A stretch of 64,000 nucleotides of DNA from UMGS172 sp045546915 (GTDB lineage: Bacteria; Bacillota; Clostridia; Oscillospirales; Acutalibacteraceae), in contig JAZQDU010000027.1 of NCBI GenBank assembly GCA_045546915.1, positions 62,001 through 126,000 on the forward strand, in the 5' to 3' direction. The notes beneath the pieces are model-generated. The model was not told the DNA's origin and searched no databases. It was given only the letters and a program-made list of their open reading frames with translations. Position 1 is the stretch's first letter, and the number at the start of each line of letters is the position of its first letter. The position numbers and the translations under genes are program-made. Of this stretch, positions 1-8,872 are shown piece by piece.

Positions 1-1718
1 TTCATGTTGGTAGAGTTAGTTTTGAAGTAAATAGCAACTGCGCCTTCGGGAGGTACATCACTAAATTCACCGACAATAACATCATCGATAAGAACTACAC
101 CTGCTGCAGAGTTGGTGCCTTCACCGTTTGCTCTACCGCTATATACCCAATAAAGTTGGTCCTGAACGGTAAAGTTTACACGTTCACGATAGAAGTTCTC
201 GCCAACGGTGTAGTTGCCGGAAACGGTTATCCAATCAGTACCGACTTCGCCAATCTCATCGCTCCAACTATAATCGAGACCACCAACAGCGGCCTTTGAA
301 GCATCGCCACTATAAGCAGACTGACCACCGGTATAAACAGTTACGTTACCACCCTTGTTACCGGGAAGTACCTTAATCTTGAACTCTATATAATAGGTAG
401 TGTTAGGCTTGAGCATCTCATAAGCGCCAACGCCTGCTGCGTCATAAGCACCAAGTTCGAAGTTATGAGAAGCACCTCTAACAGTATGAAGTTCGAGTGC
501 CTTGTTGTTTTCGTCATCGGGGTCGGCGACAATGCCAATTTTATTATAAGATGCGTCGCTGCGACCGCCAATGTTAAATCCTACATAATTATAGTTATAC
601 TTAGCGTAGAGTTCGCAATCCTGGTCAGGAGCAACTGTAACCTTTTGTGTATATAAATAGTCGGTGTACCAACCCTCAAAGAACGTCATGGGACTGGGAC
701 GCTCAGGTGCCGAAAGAGTGGTGCCGGGGGCAATTCTTGCGGTACTGATAATACCCACATTGTTAAACTTAATTTTTACATACTCACTAATCCATTTTGC
801 ATAAAGGGTGATATTCCCTGCCGGAAGAGTTTCAGGAGCGGGGGTAGTGAATGCACTGTCAAGATACCAACCGCTAAAGCCCTTATCAGGGTCACTATTG
901 GTAGGTGCAGGAATCTCAGATATAGGAGTACCTACAGCATAGAAATTACTTTCAATAGCATCTCCGCCATTGGTTTCAAAACTTACAACTGAAGCACCGG
1001 CGGAACTTTTGAACTCTTTAACGATAACCGACTCAATAAGCCAGAAGTTCTCAGCCGAGCTATTAGCATGTGCAATAATTGCAAGCCAAGTATTTTCTCT
1101 GCCGGTAGCATCGAATTGAACATTAAGGTACTGCCACTCATCAGTAGTAGCGGTGTGCTGAGCAAAAGAGTCGTCGGTAATACCGCCTATCTCTTGACCG
1201 CCAGCGCTAGATGCAGGATTTTTTGTTGCATTATTGTTACCGCCGGTATGTCCAACGCCAATCCAAACTTTACCGCTGTTGATTTCTACCAATTTATACT
1301 TAACGGTAACGATATAACTGGCGCCTTCCTTTATCTGCATGTAACCGCCGTTATCCTCGTCATAAAGGAAAACTTTATGTCTCCAAGTAGCCTTACCAAA
1401 CAAATCAAGTTTATTGGTCGACTTGAAGTGAACGCCCTCTTCGTCAACGAACGAGCCGTTGCCGTTACTGTTAGAGAAGTGAGCGTGGCTGTTAGGTGCC
1501 CAGAAAGTGCCGTTTTCATCATTTTTAAAGTTGAAAACATACCTTTCGTTTATTGTGTCTTCATTATCTGGCTCGGCACCGGTTTTGTTAACACCGTCTG
1601 TTGCTGCATTCATCAATTGAAGAGCCGAGGTTGTATTAACTACAGATACAACACAAAGCGACATCAAAATAGCAACGGCACAAATAATGCTGACGATTTT
1701 TCTGATGTTTCTAGTCAT
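1..1718 (-). CDS. Secreted surface protein with InlB-type repeats (3' end truncated by window)
   Basis: The frame is open from an ATG at 1718 to the left edge, so at least 572 residues are encoded and the C-terminus is missing. AAGGAG lies 8-10 bases upstream of the ATG. The N-terminus (MTRNIRKIVS, then a hydrophobic run to about residue 31) is a signal peptide. Residues about 40-240 are rich in Trp, Asn and Gly and look like a beta-sandwich, perhaps carbohydrate-binding; this is inference from composition. At about 243-311 there is a Listeria-Bacteroides (InlB B) repeat with FETNGGD, GFSGWYLD and TLYAKW landmarks. A more degenerate second copy follows at about 312-375 (FEGWYTD, ELYAKY), then another beta-rich segment. 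Such proteins are usually wall-anchored adhesins or polysaccharide-binding proteins; no anchor is visible because the 3' end is absent. It is monocistronic at its 5' side with its own promoter. Confidence 0.85.
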   Translation of the reverse strand, partial: MTRNIRKIVSIICAVAILMSLCVVSVVNTTSALQLMNAATDGVNKTGAEPDNEDTINERYVFNFKNDENGTFWAPNSHAHFSNSNGNGSFVDEEGVHFKSTNKLDLFGKATWRHKVFLYDEDNGGYMQIKEGASYIVTVKYKLVEINSGKVWIGVGHTGGNNNATKNPASSAGGQEIGGITDDSFAQHTATTDEWQYLNVQFDATGRENTWLAIIAHANSSAENFWLIESVIVKEFKSSAGASVVSFETNGGDAIESNFYAVGTPISEIPAPTNSDPDKGFSGWYLDSAFTTPAPETLPAGNITLYAKWISEYVKIKFNNVGIISTARIAPGTTLSAPERPSPMTFFEGWYTDYLYTQKVTVAPDQDCELYAKYNYNYVGFNIGGRSDASYNKIGIVADPDDENNKALELHTVRGASHNFELGAYDAAGVGAYEMLKPNTTYYIEFKIKVLPGNKGGNVTVYTGGQSAYSGDASKAAVGGLDYSWSDEIGEVGTDWITVSGNYTVGENFYRERVNFTVQDQLYWVYSGRANGEGTNSAAGVVLIDDVIVGEFSDVPPEGAVAIYFKTNSTNM

Positions 1719-1805
1719 CACAAATTTCTCCTTTTGAGATAAGATGTTCTTTGAGTTTTAGCCGACCGAACTTAAAAATTCGGACAGATATCCACTCTTA
1801 TCCAT

Positions 1806-1834
1806 ATTATATCAAAGCATCAAAACAAATGCAA
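1806..1834 (-). promoter_or_regulatory. Sigma-A promoter of the InlB-repeat gene
   Basis: On the minus strand the -35 TTGCAT (1829-1834) and -10 TATAAT (1806-1811) are separated by exactly 17 bases. Transcription would start near 1799, giving an 80-base leader. A small inverted repeat (CCGAA/TTCGG, about 1765-1782) lies in that leader. Confidence 0.75.
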
Positions 1835-1936
1835 GCATTTTATTAGGAATAATTAAACAAAATCCCCGCCATATTCTTGTGTAAAATGACGTGACATTCT
1901 CTTGCTGTCTGACAAACGGCATTTTCGTTATAAAAG

Positions 1937-1966
1937 CAAAAAACAAAGCCTCACAATTTGTGAGGC
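1937..1966 (-). terminator. Intrinsic terminator of the oadB-oadG-like unit
   Basis: The arms GCCTCACA/TGTGAGGC (1948-1966) are followed on the minus strand by TTTGTTTTTTG. It lies directly after the 1984 gene end. Confidence 0.8.
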
Positions 1967-1983
1967 CTTGCCGAATTTACCAT

Positions 1984-2166
1984 TTATTTTTTGTTGTTCT
2001 TCGATGACAATTTGCCTAAAAGCGCTGTGGCTAAAATTATAACACCTATAATTACGAATATTACAAGCATTCCGATACCCGCTTTTGGCAACACCTCAAG
2101 TGCTTTTTCGGGATGCCATGAAATACCGCTTTCGGCATTCAATAAATTTAAAAACATTTTAAACAT
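1984..2166 (-). CDS. OadG-related small membrane subunit of a Na+-pumping decarboxylase
   Basis: A 60-residue protein with one membrane helix at about residues 27-50 (GIGMLVIFVIIGVIILA) and a short basic tail (KLSSKNNKK). This size and topology match the small OadG-like partners that accompany beta subunits in Clostridia. The start is the ATG at 2166, which has AAAGGAGG 7 bases upstream; a longer frame to 2190 would overlap oadB and has no site of its own. It follows oadB by 13 bases and ends at a terminator, so the two genes form a unit. Family knowledge: gamma subunits stabilise the alpha-beta complex. No alpha or biotin-carrier gene is visible in this window, so the partner must be encoded elsewhere. 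Assignment rests on size, topology and context. Confidence 0.7.
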   Translation of the reverse strand: MFKMFLNLLNAESGISWHPEKALEVLPKAGIGMLVIFVIIGVIILATALLGKLSSKNNKK

Positions 2167-2179
2167 AGAAATTCCTCCT

Positions 2180-3283
2180 TTAAGCACCAAAGAAGTTAAG
2201 AATGATACCGCCTGCTATAACCGAGGCTATCTGACCCGAAACATTTACACCCATAGAATGCATAAGCAAGAAGTTCTGCGGGTCCTCTTTAAGTCCCATT
2301 TTATGCACAATTCTGCCCGACATTGGGAATGCCGAAATACCTGCAGCACCAATCATAGGGTTGACCTTTTTCTTGACGAAAAGGTTAAGGAGTTTCGCAA
2401 ACATAACACCGCCTGCAGTATCAACTATAAACGCAATAAGTCCGAGTCCCATAATAAGCAATGTGTCGAGTTTTAAGAACTTTTCAGCGGTCATATTAAA
2501 CGCAACCGAAATGCCAAGGAATATGGTAATAAGATTAGCAAGCACCTTTTGTGCGGTTTCTGAAAGTGAATCAAGAACACCGCATTCTCTTATAAGGTTA
2601 CCGAACATAAGGAAACCAACAAGGCCGGTTGCCTGCGGGATAATAGCAGAGGCTACCACTGTAATGATTATCGGGAACAAAATTCTTGTAAGTTTTGATA
2701 CCGATTTTTGCTCGTAAGGCATACGGATAAGCCTTTCCTTCTTGGTGGTGAGCAACTTTATAACCGGTGGCTGAATAATAGGAACAAGCGCCATATAAGA
2801 ATAAGCCGCAACCGTAATTGCACCTACATATTGTGAGCCTAAAGTATTGGCAACCGCAATTGACGTAGGACCGTCAGCCGCACCGATAATAGCAATGGAT
2901 GCCGCATCGATATTGGGGAAGAACATACGTGCCATAAAATAGGTGAAGAAAATGCCGAACTGTGCCGCCGCACCGAAAAGCATGAGTTTAGGATTAGAAA
3001 GTAACGGACCAAAGTCAATCATTGCACCGATGCCTATAAACAAAAGCAACGGAAACAACTCGTTAGCAATACCGGCATTATAAAGGGTTTGTATAGGACC
3101 GTGAAGCGCATCCGAAAAAGGTATATTTACCAAAATAGTGCCAAATCCCATAGGCAAAAGTAACGTCGGTTCCATTTCCTTTTTAATGGCAAGGAAAATA
3201 AGCAAACCGCCTATAAGAAGCATTACCCCTTGTTGCCAGGTAAACTGTAACAGATTTTCATAAAGAATTTGTAACAACAACAA
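2180..3283 (-). CDS. oadB: Sodium ion-translocating decarboxylase, beta subunit
   Basis: A polytopic membrane protein of about 365 residues, the usual length of the OadB/GcdB/MmdB family. The family block GAADGPTSIAVANTLG and C-terminal SAFPMSGR and HSMGVNVSGQIASVIAGG segments are present. In the family this subunit couples decarboxylation of carboxybiotin to Na+ export. The first possible start is a TTG at 3283, but AAGGTG lies almost against it; the TTG codons at 3280 or 3277 have better spacing, so the exact start is uncertain by one or two residues. It is transcribed from its own promoter, divergently from proB, with the small OadG-like gene downstream. The absence of alpha subunits nearby leaves the substrate (oxaloacetate, methylmalonyl-CoA or glutaconyl-CoA) undecided. 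Confidence 0.92.
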   Translation of the reverse strand: MLLLQILYENLLQFTWQQGVMLLIGGLLIFLAIKKEMEPTLLLPMGFGTILVNIPFSDALHGPIQTLYNAGIANELFPLLLFIGIGAMIDFGPLLSNPKLMLFGAAAQFGIFFTYFMARMFFPNIDAASIAIIGAADGPTSIAVANTLGSQYVGAITVAAYSYMALVPIIQPPVIKLLTTKKERLIRMPYEQKSVSKLTRILFPIIITVVASAIIPQATGLVGFLMFGNLIRECGVLDSLSETAQKVLANLITIFLGISVAFNMTAEKFLKLDTLLIMGLGLIAFIVDTAGGVMFAKLLNLFVKKKVNPMIGAAGISAFPMSGRIVHKMGLKEDPQNFLLMHSMGVNVSGQIASVIAGGIILNFFGA

Positions 3284-3304
3284 TCACCTTCATTATTTTT
3301 TCTT

Positions 3305-3333
3305 ATAATACCATCTTGTTACATTAAAATCAA
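3305..3333 (-). promoter_or_regulatory. Promoter of oadB
   Basis: On the minus strand, -35 TTGATT (3328-3333), 17-base spacer, -10 TATTAT (3305-3310). Confidence 0.6.
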
Positions 3334-3386
3334 CCAAAACTTAACTTATAATGCGCATGAATTCAATAATTTGATAAATTATTGTG

Positions 3387-3415
3387 TTGATAAATATGCA
3401 GTTTAGTGCTATAAT
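3387..3415 (+). promoter_or_regulatory. Promoter of proBAC
   Basis: -35 TTGATA (3387-3392), 17-base spacer, perfect -10 TATAAT (3410-3415). The leader to the proB start is only about 37 bases, too short for a T-box, so no tRNA-sensing control is evident. Confidence 0.75.
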
Positions 3416-3458
3416 TCACTAAAATATAAGATTATCTCAATTAAAAGGGGCTGTTTTT

Positions 3459-4229
3459 GTGCGTATAGTTATCAAGGTTGGTACATCAACGCTGACCCAT
3501 TCAACGGGAAACATTAACATAAGACATTTTGAAAACATCTGTAAAGTTATAAGCGACCTTAAAAATGCAGGGCACGAGATGATTCTTGTATCGTCAGGTG
3601 CTATCGGCATGGGTGTAGGCAAACTGTCTTTAAATGAAAAGCCTCACGATATGCCTACAAAACAGGCTGCCGCCGCAGTAGGACAGTGTGAACTGATGTA
3701 TACATACGATAAATATTTTTCAGAATACGGTCACACAATTGCCCAGATATTGCTAACCGGCAGTGACCTGCAGGACGACACAAGGTATAAAAACTTCCGA
3801 AACACAATAAATCGCCTTTTGCAGTTGGGTGCTCTGCCTGTTATTAACGAAAACGATACGGTAGCCACCGAAGAAATTGCCGTTGGAGATAACGATACAT
3901 TAGGCGCAATAGTTGCCACAGGTACCGATTCCGACCTGCTCATTCTTTTGTCGGACATAAAAGGTCTCTACACCGCCGACCCTCATAAAAATCCCAACGC
4001 CTCACTTATTCCGGAGGTTTTTGAACTAACCGATGAAATAAGGGCTTTAGGCGGAGATGCAGGTTCAAATCTTGGCACCGGTGGGATGGCAACTAAACTT
4101 CATGCCGCCGAAATTTGTATGCAACACGGTACCGACATGGTAATTACCGACGGAGCAGACCCTGACATTCTTTATGATATTGCAGAAGGCAAAAAAATAG
4201 GCACAAGGTTCTATGGAAGGATGAAATAA
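3459..4229 (+). CDS. proB: Glutamate 5-kinase
   Basis: Catalyses ATP-dependent phosphorylation of glutamate to gamma-glutamyl phosphate, the first step of proline synthesis, in the cytoplasm. The 256-residue protein is only the amino-acid-kinase domain: IKVGTST at residues 5-11, SSGAIGMG, NENDTV and SDIKGLY follow in the family order. It lacks the C-terminal PUA domain of the 367-residue E. coli enzyme, a known short form. The start is a GTG at 3459 behind AAAAGGGG; no ATG fits better. The stop codon directly abuts the proA ATG, so the two are translationally coupled. The order proB-proA-proC gives the complete glutamate-to-proline route in one operon. Confidence 0.95.
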   Translation: MRIVIKVGTSTLTHSTGNINIRHFENICKVISDLKNAGHEMILVSSGAIGMGVGKLSLNEKPHDMPTKQAAAAVGQCELMYTYDKYFSEYGHTIAQILLTGSDLQDDTRYKNFRNTINRLLQLGALPVINENDTVATEEIAVGDNDTLGAIVATGTDSDLLILLSDIKGLYTADPHKNPNASLIPEVFELTDEIRALGGDAGSNLGTGGMATKLHAAEICMQHGTDMVITDGADPDILYDIAEGKKIGTRFYGRMK

Positions 4230-5486
4230 ATGACCACCTTTGAACTACTCGAAAAAGCCGTAAAGGCAAAACACATCGTTGCTCTTTATTCCGAGCAGCA
4301 AAAAAACAATGCACTAACCGAAATGAGCAAAGCTTTGCGCGAGCACATTCCCGAAATACTTGATGCCAACCGCATTGACATCGAAGCGGCTAAAGAAAGC
4401 ATCTCCCCTGTTATGATTGACCGCTTAACCCTTAATGATACAAGAATATGTGCAATGGCGGACTCTTTGTTAGACGTTGCCAAATTGCCCGACCCTGTCG
4501 GTCGAGTTATCGAAACAGATATCCGTCCAAACGGCCTTGCTCTTAAAAAGGTTTCAGTGCCTTTGGGTGTACTTGCCATGATATACGAAAGCCGTCCAAA
4601 CGTCACTTCTGACGCGGCTGCACTCGCTCTCAAAAGCGGAAACGTATGTGTTTTAAGAGGTGGCAAAGAGGCTATAAATTCAAACAAAGCCATTGTAAAC
4701 GCTCTTAAAATCGGCTTAACAAACGCAGGACTTACCACCGACGCCATTAACCTTGTAACCGACACCACAAGGCAGAGTGCTACCGACCTTATGACCGCAA
4801 TCGGCAAGGTTGATATGCTTATTCCCCGAGGCGGAGCAGGTCTTATTCGCTCATGCGTAGAAAATGCCAAAGTGCCTTGCATTGAGACCGGAACAGGCAT
4901 TTGCCACGTATACGTTGACAGCGATGCCGACCTACATAAAGCACTTTCGATAATTAACAACGCCAAAACCAGCCGTCCTTCGGTCTGCAATGCCGCTGAG
5001 GTACTTCTTGTGAACGAAAGAATTGCCGATACTCTTTTACCGATGATTAAAGCACAGTTGGTAGACCAACGTTTAGCAAACGGGTTAAATGCAGTCGAAT
5101 TGCGCCTTGACCAAAAATCAGCAACAATCATAGACGGTGTAAAGGCGAATGAAACCGATTTTGACACCGAGTTTCTCGACTACATTCTTGCTGTAAAGGT
5201 GGTAGCCGACGTTATAGAGGCTGCCGAGCATATAAGATGTCATTCAACCGGGCATAGCGAGGCTATTGTAACTGAAAATAACGAAACTGCCGAACAGTTT
5301 GTATCAATGGTAGACAGTGCTGCCGTATATATAAACGCTTCTACACGATTTACCGACGGCGGTGAGTTTGGTCTTGGTTGTGAAATGGGCATTTCAACCC
5401 AAAAACTACACGCAAGAGGTCCTATGGGACTCAATGAACTTACTTCATACAAATATATCATAAAAGGCAACGGACAAATAAGGTAA
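4230..5486 (+). CDS. proA: Gamma-glutamyl phosphate reductase
   Basis: NADPH-dependent reductase converting gamma-glutamyl phosphate to glutamate 5-semialdehyde, which cyclises to pyrroline-5-carboxylate. The 418 residues match the family length. Visible landmarks are YESRPNVTSDAAALALKSGN, LIPRGGAGL, and the catalytic cysteine in RPSVCNAAE, with the C-terminal FGLGCEMGISTQKLHARGPMG region intact. It begins at the ATG immediately after the proB stop, and an 11-base gap with a GTAAGAGGTG site leads to proC. No anomalies. Confidence 0.97.
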   Translation: MTTFELLEKAVKAKHIVALYSEQQKNNALTEMSKALREHIPEILDANRIDIEAAKESISPVMIDRLTLNDTRICAMADSLLDVAKLPDPVGRVIETDIRPNGLALKKVSVPLGVLAMIYESRPNVTSDAAALALKSGNVCVLRGGKEAINSNKAIVNALKIGLTNAGLTTDAINLVTDTTRQSATDLMTAIGKVDMLIPRGGAGLIRSCVENAKVPCIETGTGICHVYVDSDADLHKALSIINNAKTSRPSVCNAAEVLLVNERIADTLLPMIKAQLVDQRLANGLNAVELRLDQKSATIIDGVKANETDFDTEFLDYILAVKVVADVIEAAEHIRCHSTGHSEAIVTENNETAEQFVSMVDSAAVYINASTRFTDGGEFGLGCEMGISTQKLHARGPMGLNELTSYKYIIKGNGQIR

Positions 5487-5497
5487 GAGGTGTAAAA

Positions 5498-6301
5498 ATG
5501 ACTGAATTTGGTTTTATAGGTTGCGGTAATATGGGCGGTACGCTTTGCGTTGCTGTCAGTAAAACCTGCTCCGATATTTTGATTTTTGATAAAGACTCTG
5601 CTAAATGCTCCGCTTTAGGCTCGTCTTTAGGAGTGGCTTGTTCCGACAATGTTTTGGACGTTGCTAAAAACACTCGTTTTATTGTTTTAGGGGTTAAACC
5701 TCAGGTTTTACCTGCGGTTTTAAGCGAGATTGCACCTACCCTTAATTCACGCGATACAAGGTATATAATTATTTCAATGGCGGCAGGTGTTACTACACAG
5801 TCGATTTGCGAAATGTTGGAAAAAAACGTGCCGGTTATTCGCATTATGCCCAACACTCCCGCCGAAGTAGGAAAAGGCATGATTCTTTACACCTGCAACA
5901 GTCTTGTTACAGATAAAGAAACCGACCTTTTTATAAAAAGTTTTTCCAAGGCAGGAGAACTCGATGAAATTCCGGAAAGCCTTATAGATGCCGCAAGTGC
6001 CGTTTCGGGTTGCGGTCCCGCATTTGCGTATATGTTTATTGATGCTTTAGCCGAAGGCGGTGTGAAAAGCGGGCTTTCATTAGACAAAGCATTGAAATAT
6101 GCCGCCACCACAGTTATAGGTGCAGCACAAATGGTACTTAGTACCGACCGCACCCCCACCCAACTAAAAGATGCCGTCTGCAGTCCGGCAGGAAGTACCA
6201 TCGAAGGTGTAAAAACACTCGAAGCCGGTAAACTACCGCAAACGGTTGTTGATGCCGTAACGGCCTCTTTCAACCGCACTAAAGAACTTGGCAAAAAATA
6301 A
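5498..6301 (+). CDS. proC: Pyrroline-5-carboxylate reductase
   Basis: Reduces pyrroline-5-carboxylate to proline with NAD(P)H. The 267-residue protein has the N-terminal dinucleotide-binding motif GFIGCGNMG (residues 4-12), the RIMPNTPAEVG block and the signature region VSGCGPAFAYMFIDALAEGGVKSGL split across the helical domain. The start ATG at 5498 has AAGAGGTG upstream. It is the last gene of proBAC and is followed by a strong terminator. Confidence 0.96.
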   Translation: MTEFGFIGCGNMGGTLCVAVSKTCSDILIFDKDSAKCSALGSSLGVACSDNVLDVAKNTRFIVLGVKPQVLPAVLSEIAPTLNSRDTRYIIISMAAGVTTQSICEMLEKNVPVIRIMPNTPAEVGKGMILYTCNSLVTDKETDLFIKSFSKAGELDEIPESLIDAASAVSGCGPAFAYMFIDALAEGGVKSGLSLDKALKYAATTVIGAAQMVLSTDRTPTQLKDAVCSPAGSTIEGVKTLEAGKLPQTVVDAVTASFNRTKELGKK

Positions 6302-6317
6302 AACTTAACATACCTTA

Positions 6318-6350
6318 ACAACCCATGAAAGTTCATGGGTTGTTTTTTTT
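6318..6350 (+). terminator. Terminator of proBAC
   Basis: Perfect 12-bp arms ACAACCCATGAA/TTCATGGGTTGT (6318-6329 and 6332-6343) followed by eight T residues. Confidence 0.93.
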
Positions 6351-6364
6351 GCAGTTAAATGCCA

Positions 6365-6394
6365 TTAACAAGTCATACAAACTCAGCATATCAT
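6365..6394 (+). promoter_or_regulatory. Possible promoter of feoAB
   Basis: TTAACA (6365-6370), 18-base spacer, TATCAT (6389-6394). The match is imperfect and no clear Fur box was recognised around it. Confidence 0.35.
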
Positions 6395-6430
6395 AACATA
6401 GGAACAACTCTAAAAAGAAAGTGATGTATA

Positions 6431-6658
6431 TTGAGTTTAAGACGTCTTTGTGACCTAAAACTTGGAGAAAAAGCAACGGTCAAAGAAATTTTGCTTAAAG
6501 GCAATATGTTAAGGCGGTTGCTTGACATTGGATTAACCCGAAACACTACAGTTGAATGCGTTGGTGTAAGTCCATCGGGTAATCCGGCGGCATATCTTAT
6601 ACGCGGTGCGGTAATAGCACTACGTCATGAAGACAGCCGATATATTAATGTACTTTAA
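6431..6658 (+). CDS. feoA: Ferrous iron transport protein A
   Basis: A 75-residue SH3-like cytoplasmic protein that assists FeoB in Fe2+ uptake. Recognisable family features are the start SLRRLCDLKLGEKA, the LRRLLDIGLT segment and the C-terminal RGAVIALRHEDSRYINV. The start is a TTG at 6431 with an AAAGTGATG site upstream; no in-frame ATG exists before the conserved N-terminus. feoB begins 11 bases downstream, so both are co-transcribed. The pair is expected in an anaerobe, where ferrous iron prevails. Confidence 0.92.
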   Translation: MSLRRLCDLKLGEKATVKEILLKGNMLRRLLDIGLTRNTTVECVGVSPSGNPAAYLIRGAVIALRHEDSRYINVL

Positions 6659-6669
6659 GAGAGGTGTAG

Positions 6670-8808
6670 GTGTTGGGACTTACCGCCGATTCAAGCGGAC
6701 GAGGTGCCGCAGATAAACTTCAATTTAGCGGACTTTTAAAAGGCGACCGAATAATAGCCCTTGCGGGCAATCCAAATGTAGGAAAAAGCACAGTTTTCAA
6801 TGCACTGACCGGAATGAAGCAACACACAGGTAACTGGTCGGGGAAAACGGTTACATGTGCTGTAGGTACCTACCGTCACAATAACCTCACCTACTCTCTT
6901 GTTGATATTCCGGGTGCTTATTCTCTAAACCCTGCCTCGGCAGAGGAAGAAGTTGCACGTGATTTTATTTGTTTCCACAAAAGCGACGCTATAATTATAG
7001 TATGCGATGCTTCTTTGTTGGAACGCAATCTGCCGTTTATTTTGCAGGTGCTTGAAGTTACGCAAAACGCCGTGGTTTGCGTTAATTTAATGGATGAGGC
7101 GAAACGAAAAGGCATAACCCCCGACCTTGGGATTATTTCGGCAAGACTTTCTATACCCGTAATCGGTACGGTTGCACGACGCAAGAAAAACCTTGCCGAC
7201 TTATGCGATGCCGTGCAAGACATAATTGATAATCCTCCCAAAAAAGCGGCCTTAAAGGTCACCTACTGTGAGGAAATAGAAACCGCCGTTACCGTGTTAG
7301 AGCCGGTTGTATCCGACCTGCAAACACAGTTTTCTTCGCGTTGGCTCAGTCTTAAACTTTTAGAGAACGATGCCGAGTTGTTGCAGAAAATAACCGAAGT
7401 GCTGGGCATTGAATTTTTGCAAAACGAAAGACTTAAAAACACCCTAAATGTTGCCAACGCATATCTTAACTCGCATGGATTTGACCATTTAAAACGAAAA
7501 ACTGTGTTTGCTGAAACGCTTGCTTTAACAGCCGAAACAATTTGTAAAGGTGCGGTCAAAGAAAACGCATCAGGCTACACAACTTTTGACCGAAAACTTG
7601 ATAAAATACTTACCGGCAAGTACTCAGCATACCCGTTTATGCTATTGCTTTTAGCATTAATTTTTTGGATAACGGTCAGCGGTGCAAATTATCCGTCATC
7701 ATGGTTGTCTCAACTCTTTTCCTACTTGGAAGGCAAACTTGACTTACTGTTTTTAAACCTGAATGCGCCCTGGTGGTTACACGGATTGCTTGTATCGGGT
7801 GTGTTCAGAGTAGTATCATGGGTAGTATCGGTTATGCTTCCGCCCATGGCGATATTTTTCCCGCTTTTTACATTGCTTGAAGATTCGGGATATCTGCCGA
7901 GAATTGCATACAACCTCGACAAACCGTTAAGTCGGGCAGGTTCTTGCGGAAAACAGGCACTTACCATGAGCATGGGATTTGGTTGCAACTGTGCAGGAAT
8001 AGTAGGTTGCAGAATTATCGATTCAAAACGCGAACGAATGTTGGCGACACTGACCAACAACTTTGTTCCGTGCAACGGTCGGTTTCCGACAATGATAACC
8101 CTCATAACCCTCTTCTTTGTGGGTGCAACGGGAACTTTCGGCAGTATAATATCGGCTTTTTGGCTAACACTTATTATACTTGTAGGTATTATAACCACCT
8201 TTGTTGCGACCCATATTTTATCGAAAACCTTACTAAAAGGCATGCCCTCATCTTTTGCTTTGGAACTGCCGCCTTACAGACTCCCCCAAATCGGCAAAAC
8301 TATAATGCGCTCGGTGGTTGACCGCACCGCTTTTGTTTTAGGTCGGGCAGTTGCAGTTGCAATACCTGCCGGTGCCGTAATCTGGTTAGTCGCCAACATT
8401 AATATCGGAAGTGCGTCACTGTTAGCACATATTTCAACAGCACTCGACCGCGTAGGACGCTTTTTAGGCCTTGACGGCGTTATTTTGATGGCTTTTATTT
8501 TAGGCTTCCCCGCCAACGAAATAGTGCTTCCGCTTATTCTTATGGCATACACTTCGCAGGGTGTACTGACTGATATTGCAGACCTTACGGTTATACGGCA
8601 AATACTGACTGACAACGGTTGGACAACAACCACCGCCGTATGCACCGTCATTTTTTCACTTTTGCATTGGCCTTGTTCAACGGCATTACTAACCGTAAAA
8701 AAAGAAACAGGCAGTTTTAAGTGGACTATCGTTTCTGCGATTGTGCCTACTTTATTCGGCATCTTAATATGTGCCGTTATCAATCTTTTGTGTAACAAAA
8801 TATATTAA
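6670..8808 (+). CDS. feoB: Ferrous iron transporter B (GTPase-coupled permease)
   Basis: Fe2+ permease of the cytoplasmic membrane with an N-terminal G domain. The 712-residue protein has G1 GNPNVGKST at residues 33-41, the switch region TGNWSGKTV, G3 DIPGAYSL, and then NLMDEAKRKG (G4). The C-terminal half carries the permease helices with the two conserved blocks GFGCNCAGIVGCRIID and LGFPANEIVLP. The start is a GTG at 6670 behind GAGAGGTGTAG. It is co-transcribed with feoA and ends one base before a long terminator. No FeoC gene follows. Confidence 0.96.
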   Translation: MLGLTADSSGRGAADKLQFSGLLKGDRIIALAGNPNVGKSTVFNALTGMKQHTGNWSGKTVTCAVGTYRHNNLTYSLVDIPGAYSLNPASAEEEVARDFICFHKSDAIIIVCDASLLERNLPFILQVLEVTQNAVVCVNLMDEAKRKGITPDLGIISARLSIPVIGTVARRKKNLADLCDAVQDIIDNPPKKAALKVTYCEEIETAVTVLEPVVSDLQTQFSSRWLSLKLLENDAELLQKITEVLGIEFLQNERLKNTLNVANAYLNSHGFDHLKRKTVFAETLALTAETICKGAVKENASGYTTFDRKLDKILTGKYSAYPFMLLLLALIFWITVSGANYPSSWLSQLFSYLEGKLDLLFLNLNAPWWLHGLLVSGVFRVVSWVVSVMLPPMAIFFPLFTLLEDSGYLPRIAYNLDKPLSRAGSCGKQALTMSMGFGCNCAGIVGCRIIDSKRERMLATLTNNFVPCNGRFPTMITLITLFFVGATGTFGSIISAFWLTLIILVGIITTFVATHILSKTLLKGMPSSFALELPPYRLPQIGKTIMRSVVDRTAFVLGRAVAVAIPAGAVIWLVANINIGSASLLAHISTALDRVGRFLGLDGVILMAFILGFPANEIVLPLILMAYTSQGVLTDIADLTVIRQILTDNGWTTTTAVCTVIFSLLHWPCSTALLTVKKETGSFKWTIVSAIVPTLFGILICAVINLLCNKIY

Positions 8809-8850
8809 AAAATGCACCCAAAAAGCAAAATGCTTTTTGGGTGCATTTTA
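8809..8850. terminator. Bidirectional terminator between feoB and the TtcA-like gene
   Basis: Arms of about 19 bp built on AAAATGCACCCAAAAAGCA (8809-8827) and its complement (8831-8849), with an AAA loop. A/T flanks make it usable from both convergent genes. Confidence 0.9.
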
Positions 8851-8872
8851 ATCAGCATGACACTAAACTGTT

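Noticed and set aside
1068..1742. A 224-codon plus-strand frame opposite the InlB-repeat gene
   Set aside because: It lacks a ribosome-binding site and recognisable family, and the minus strand carries a signal peptide, InlB repeats, a promoter and an open frame to the edge.
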